Shown here: piece after piece, positions 61,375 to 64,000 of the stretch | How positions within the stretch are numbered: position 1 is the first letter of the stretch | How the letters are laid out: the number at the start of each line of letters is the position of its first letter | Assembly (NCBI GenBank): GCA_947258785.1 | Contig: CAMYJT010000003.1 | Span: 1-64,000 of the forward strand | DNA length: 64,000 nt | Direction: 5' to 3' | Source of the DNA: an uncultured Gammaproteobacteria bacterium | Lineage (GTDB): Bacteria; Pseudomonadota; Gammaproteobacteria; Arenicellales; JAANXG01 | The notes under the pieces: model-generated | Seen by the model: the letters and a program-made list of their open reading frames with translations, nothing else | Told to the model about the DNA's origin: nothing | Database searches by the model: none | Made by a program: the position numbers and the translations under genes

Positions 61375-62562
61375 TCAGGCCGGGACGACGATTACTGGAA
61401 CATACATCTCCGCGCCGCTGGTGCCGCCGTGTACCCCGACCTGCACGTGGCGGGTTTCGCCAGGCAACCAGTCCTTGATCACGAACCGGTCCTTCATGAT
61501 CAACGTGTAGTCGCCGACACGTTCCCAGAGCATGCGGTGAGGAGGACCCAATCCGAAGAAACCTCGGTCGATCAGATCGCGACTGCGGTGCAATTCCACG
61601 CAGTCGCACAGCGTCTCCCGTACGTAGTGCACAAAATCGTCGCGCCGTTCGGGCCGGGGATAACAGTAGGCCACGCGGGGCTCCCCACACAGCGGTAAGC
61701 GCAGGGTTTGCGCCAGACGGGGATGATCATTCAGATCGATGACCCCGCCGGCCGGCACATCGATCATACCGTGGTCCGCGGTCACGACCACCAAGGTCCC
61801 CGTGCCCCTGATCCGCTCCAGAAACCACTGAAACAACCGGTCGATCTCGTCGAAATGGGCCGCCGCCTCGGGTCCATCGATGCCGAACTCGTGGGCCACG
61901 CGGTCTAAGCCGGGCCAGTAGCTGTACACATAACGCCGGGAGGGTTCGGCCACGACTGCTCTGGCGGTGGTTTCGAACAGCTGCGCGAGCGTTGCGTAGG
62001 CGTGCAGCGCCGCTTTCCCCTGGTGGGCAAGGTTAAATTCGGAGTGAGCGATTTCCTGTGGAGCGACCACCACGGACGGAATCGAAATACGGTTAAAGAC
62101 GGATCGCTGATTAAAAAGCCGCCGCAAGTCGGTGCCCTGTCCGCACCGTTCCGGCCCGCCGGCCCGCCTCACACCCCGCAGCACCGTCATCACCGTGTCC
62201 AGTTCCTTGAAATACATGAACCAACCGGTAATTGCATGCTGCTGCGGCGCATCCCCCGTCAAGCAGGTGGTAATGGCCGACGCGGTGGTCGAGGGAAATA
62301 CCGAGGTCATCCGTGTGTGCAGATGTTCGCGCAGGCAGCTTTGATGCCCTGAACGTTTCAAATAACGATGACCCAACCCATCGATTACCAACAGGACGAT
62401 CCGTCGGTGGTCGCGGACCATGTCTATATCCACGGTGCGGAGCGCAGGATAGACTGGCGACTCTCCACCGGTCGCTTGAATCAGGGTGCTCATCAGATTG
62501 ACGAGGCTGCCGCCGTTATAATCCGGTAGCACCGAACAGGGATTCTCAACCAGATCCGACAT
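61375..62562 (-). CDS. Alkaline-phosphatase-superfamily phosphodiesterase
   Basis: A 395-residue soluble hydrolase of the type I phosphodiesterase/nucleotide pyrophosphatase group. Metal and nucleophile motifs are RIVLLVIDGLGHRYL (Asp), SVFPSTTASAITTCLTG (nucleophile Thr) and LVVVTADHGMIDV (metal His/Asp). PDYNGGSLVNLMSTLIQATG near the start is conserved in this subgroup, supporting an ATG at 62562 or the in-frame TTG three codons upstream. Its start codon overlaps that of the divergent GTPase gene. Confidence 0.9.
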   Translation of the reverse strand: MSDLVENPCSVLPDYNGGSLVNLMSTLIQATGGESPVYPALRTVDIDMVRDHRRIVLLVIDGLGHRYLKRSGHQSCLREHLHTRMTSVFPSTTASAITTCLTGDAPQQHAITGWFMYFKELDTVMTVLRGVRRAGGPERCGQGTDLRRLFNQRSVFNRISIPSVVVAPQEIAHSEFNLAHQGKAALHAYATLAQLFETTARAVVAEPSRRYVYSYWPGLDRVAHEFGIDGPEAAAHFDEIDRLFQWFLERIRGTGTLVVVTADHGMIDVPAGGVIDLNDHPRLAQTLRLPLCGEPRVAYCYPRPERRDDFVHYVRETLCDCVELHRSRDLIDRGFFGLGPPHRMLWERVGDYTLIMKDRFVIKDWLPGETRHVQVGVHGGTSGAEMYVPVIVVPA

Positions 62563-63601
62563 GCCAACCAATGTAACCGCTGAATATAAGAAAGCCGAAC
62601 AGGCCTTTCGTCAGGCCCGGGAGCCCCGTGACCGCTTGATGTGCCTGAAAGAGATGTTGCGCACGATCCCCAAGCACAAGGGCACGGAACACGTCCAAGC
62701 GGACATTAAAACGCGGATCAAACAACTGACGGAAGAGCTGGCCGGGGCGAAGAAGGGCGGTCGTAAGGGCCCCAGTTACACCGTGCGGCCTGAGGGCGCC
62801 GCACAGGTCTGTCTGATCGGCCCTCCCAATGCAGGAAAATCGAGCCTGCACGCACGTTTGACGGGCTCTCACTCCCCCAGCGGCCCCTATCCGTACACCA
62901 CCCAAATGCCGGTCCCGGGGATGCTGCCGTTCGAAGATGTGCACGTGCAGCTCATCGATCTACCGCCGGTGTCGGCGGACTTCATGGAGCCGTGGCTGGC
63001 CAACACCTTACAACCTTCCGACGCCGCAATGCTGATCGTCGATATTAACGATCCTGATTGTGTCGATCATATTCAAGTCATTCGGCAGCGGCTCGCGGCA
63101 AAAAAAATCGTCCTCGAGGAACACTGGCCGGGTTTGGCCCCCGAAGACGTATGCGTTGGCATCGATGAGGGGGAGACGGATTACGTGCGGGATCCGTTTC
63201 AGATCGTCTTGCCGACCCTGCTGATCGCCAGCAAGTGCGATCTCAACCCGGAACCCGACGAAGTCAGGGTATTGGAAGAATTGCTCGGCGTCCGGTTCCC
63301 GGCCATCGCCACTTCGGCACAAACCGGTAGCGGGTTACACCGCTTGGCGTCGACGCTGTTCAAAGGTTTGGAGATCGTGCGTGTCTACACGAAGGCGCCG
63401 GGACGGGAGGCCGACCTGGACCGCCCATTCACTGTACGTCGCGGCGACACCGTTGCAGATGTCGCCCGTCTGGTGCACAAGGACATTGCCGAGAAACTCA
63501 AGTTTGCGCGTTTGTGGGGCAGCGGGCAGTTCGACGGGCAGCAGGTCGGCCCGGAACACCTCGTCGCTGATCGCGATATCGTTGAACTTCATGTCAGATG
63601 A
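62561..63601 (+). CDS. OBG/DRG-like GTPase with TGS domain
   Basis: A 346-residue P-loop GTPase: helical N-terminus, G1 GPPNAGKSSLHARLTGSHSP (near 88), G3 region VQLIDLPPVSADFMEP with Pro where Gly is usual, TLLIASKCDLNPEPDE as a variant G4 (SKCD for NKxD) and a C-terminal TGS domain (RPFTVRRGDTVADVARLVHK). Resembles eukaryotic DRG proteins and bacterial members linked to ribosomes. Divergent from the phosphodiesterase with overlapping start codons. Confidence 0.88.
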   Translation: MPTNVTAEYKKAEQAFRQAREPRDRLMCLKEMLRTIPKHKGTEHVQADIKTRIKQLTEELAGAKKGGRKGPSYTVRPEGAAQVCLIGPPNAGKSSLHARLTGSHSPSGPYPYTTQMPVPGMLPFEDVHVQLIDLPPVSADFMEPWLANTLQPSDAAMLIVDINDPDCVDHIQVIRQRLAAKKIVLEEHWPGLAPEDVCVGIDEGETDYVRDPFQIVLPTLLIASKCDLNPEPDEVRVLEELLGVRFPAIATSAQTGSGLHRLASTLFKGLEIVRVYTKAPGREADLDRPFTVRRGDTVADVARLVHKDIAEKLKFARLWGSGQFDGQQVGPEHLVADRDIVELHVR

Positions 63602-63651
63602 CCCGGTTTCCGATGATCGGCTATGCCGATGGACGCCGCAGCTAAGGCGGC

Positions 63652-63960
63652 TCAGGCGGTGCCGACATTGACGTCCGTTGGGGAGTGATAGTATTCGCTG
63701 TCTTTCGCCAATTCCTGGGTCAACGCGAGTATCTCACTGAGTCGCTTTTCCGCCGAATTGACCGCTTCGCATTCCTCGCAAAACGGATCGCCGCACGGTT
63801 GACGTGAATACAACCAGTACTGTACGGCACCCGCCAGCAAGCCGTCGGCGATATCCCAGACATTGGCCTCCTGGTCCCGATCCGCCAATCGATTCCCCAA
63901 CTCAATGGCCTCACTGGCGGCATCGTCGTAGTTACGCGACTCATCGAAATCTTGTTTCAT
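63652..63960 (-). CDS. Acidic protein of unknown function
   Basis: A 102-residue soluble acidic protein. NYDDAASEAIELGNRLADRD and EANVWDIADGLLAGAVQYWL are helical, followed by CGDPFCEECEAVNSAEKRL, where three cysteines (CxxxxCxxC) might hold a metal. Not recognised as a family. ATG with AACAAG upstream at the right edge. The last 40 bases of the window beyond it end in GTTGCAATATG, possibly another repeat end. Confidence 0.65.
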   Translation of the reverse strand: MKQDFDESRNYDDAASEAIELGNRLADRDQEANVWDIADGLLAGAVQYWLYSRQPCGDPFCEECEAVNSAEKRLSEILALTQELAKDSEYYHSPTDVNVGTA

Positions 63961-64000
63961 ACGCTAACAATCCCCCTTTGTCGTCAGGGTTGCAATATGT

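Noticed and set aside
1-64000. CRISPR array, tRNA or rRNA genes
   Set aside because: No regularly spaced identical repeats, no cloverleaf with CCA-type acceptor and no rRNA signature were seen by eye. A tRNA scan would be needed to exclude them fully.

Overview
The window looks like part of the chromosome of a GC-rich gammaproteobacterium, probably uncultured or little studied. The evidence is the combination of DUF1820, DUF1992, a ydbH-ynbE-ydbL set, rimO, an NfeD/slipin pair and a FeoB-like gene. I cannot name the species. No rRNA, tRNA or CRISPR array was seen.

Left edge (1-2.4 kb): an integron platform. A long IntI-type tyrosine recombinase (+ strand) diverges from a candidate attI and from one complete gene cassette on the - strand. 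That cassette ends in a foldable attC site, and the start of a second cassette runs off the window. The integrase has an extra N-terminal domain of about 140 residues and a frameshifted C-terminal tail.

2.2-8.2 kb: a three-gene ABC importer of the Fe(III)/thiamine/phosphonate superfamily (ATPase, fused double permease, binding protein), then a saccharopine-dehydrogenase-like enzyme. 8.2-10.3 kb: a divergent FeoB-like transporter. 10.6-15.1 kb: glyoxylate-to-glycerate genes (gcl, hyi, glxR and an IclR regulator), with glycerate 2-kinase 5 kb further on. Between them lie a secreted intradiol-dioxygenase-like protein, an AhpD-like protein, an MMPL/RND exporter and an MCE lipoprotein. The exporter probably works with the outer-membrane barrel and LolA-like genes at 21-23 kb.

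23-28 kb: small conserved genes (endonuclease I, DUF1992, Mth938, DUF1820, PflA-like radical SAM, DUF99, PEBP). 28-34.7 kb: a complete malonate-use operon: GntR regulator, malonyl-CoA synthetase, TRAP transporter and malonyl-CoA decarboxylase. 34.8-43.4 kb: rimO, Fe-alcohol dehydrogenase, two MsrA paralogues, and a DUF1538-DUF1538-PII-CBS transport module. 43.8-47.7 kb: ydbH, ynbE and ydbL for the cell envelope, then a phasin-like/HhH protein. 48-64 kb: TPR protein, SixA, Ap4A phosphorylase, an intact IS1182-type insertion sequence, flavin reductase, threonine ammonia-lyase, an MFS protein, NfeD and slipin, a phosphodiesterase and a TGS-domain GTPase.

A family of short non-coding elements (about 245-270 bp, terminal inverted repeats AGCCCGCATATTGCACCA, flanked by CTAG) is scattered through the window. 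Four copies or remnants abut a gene so that the flanking CTAG supplies that gene's TAG stop codon. The IS1182-type element also sits in a CTAG at the end of one copy. This CTAG/stop-codon pattern and the unusual integron are the two most interesting signals.
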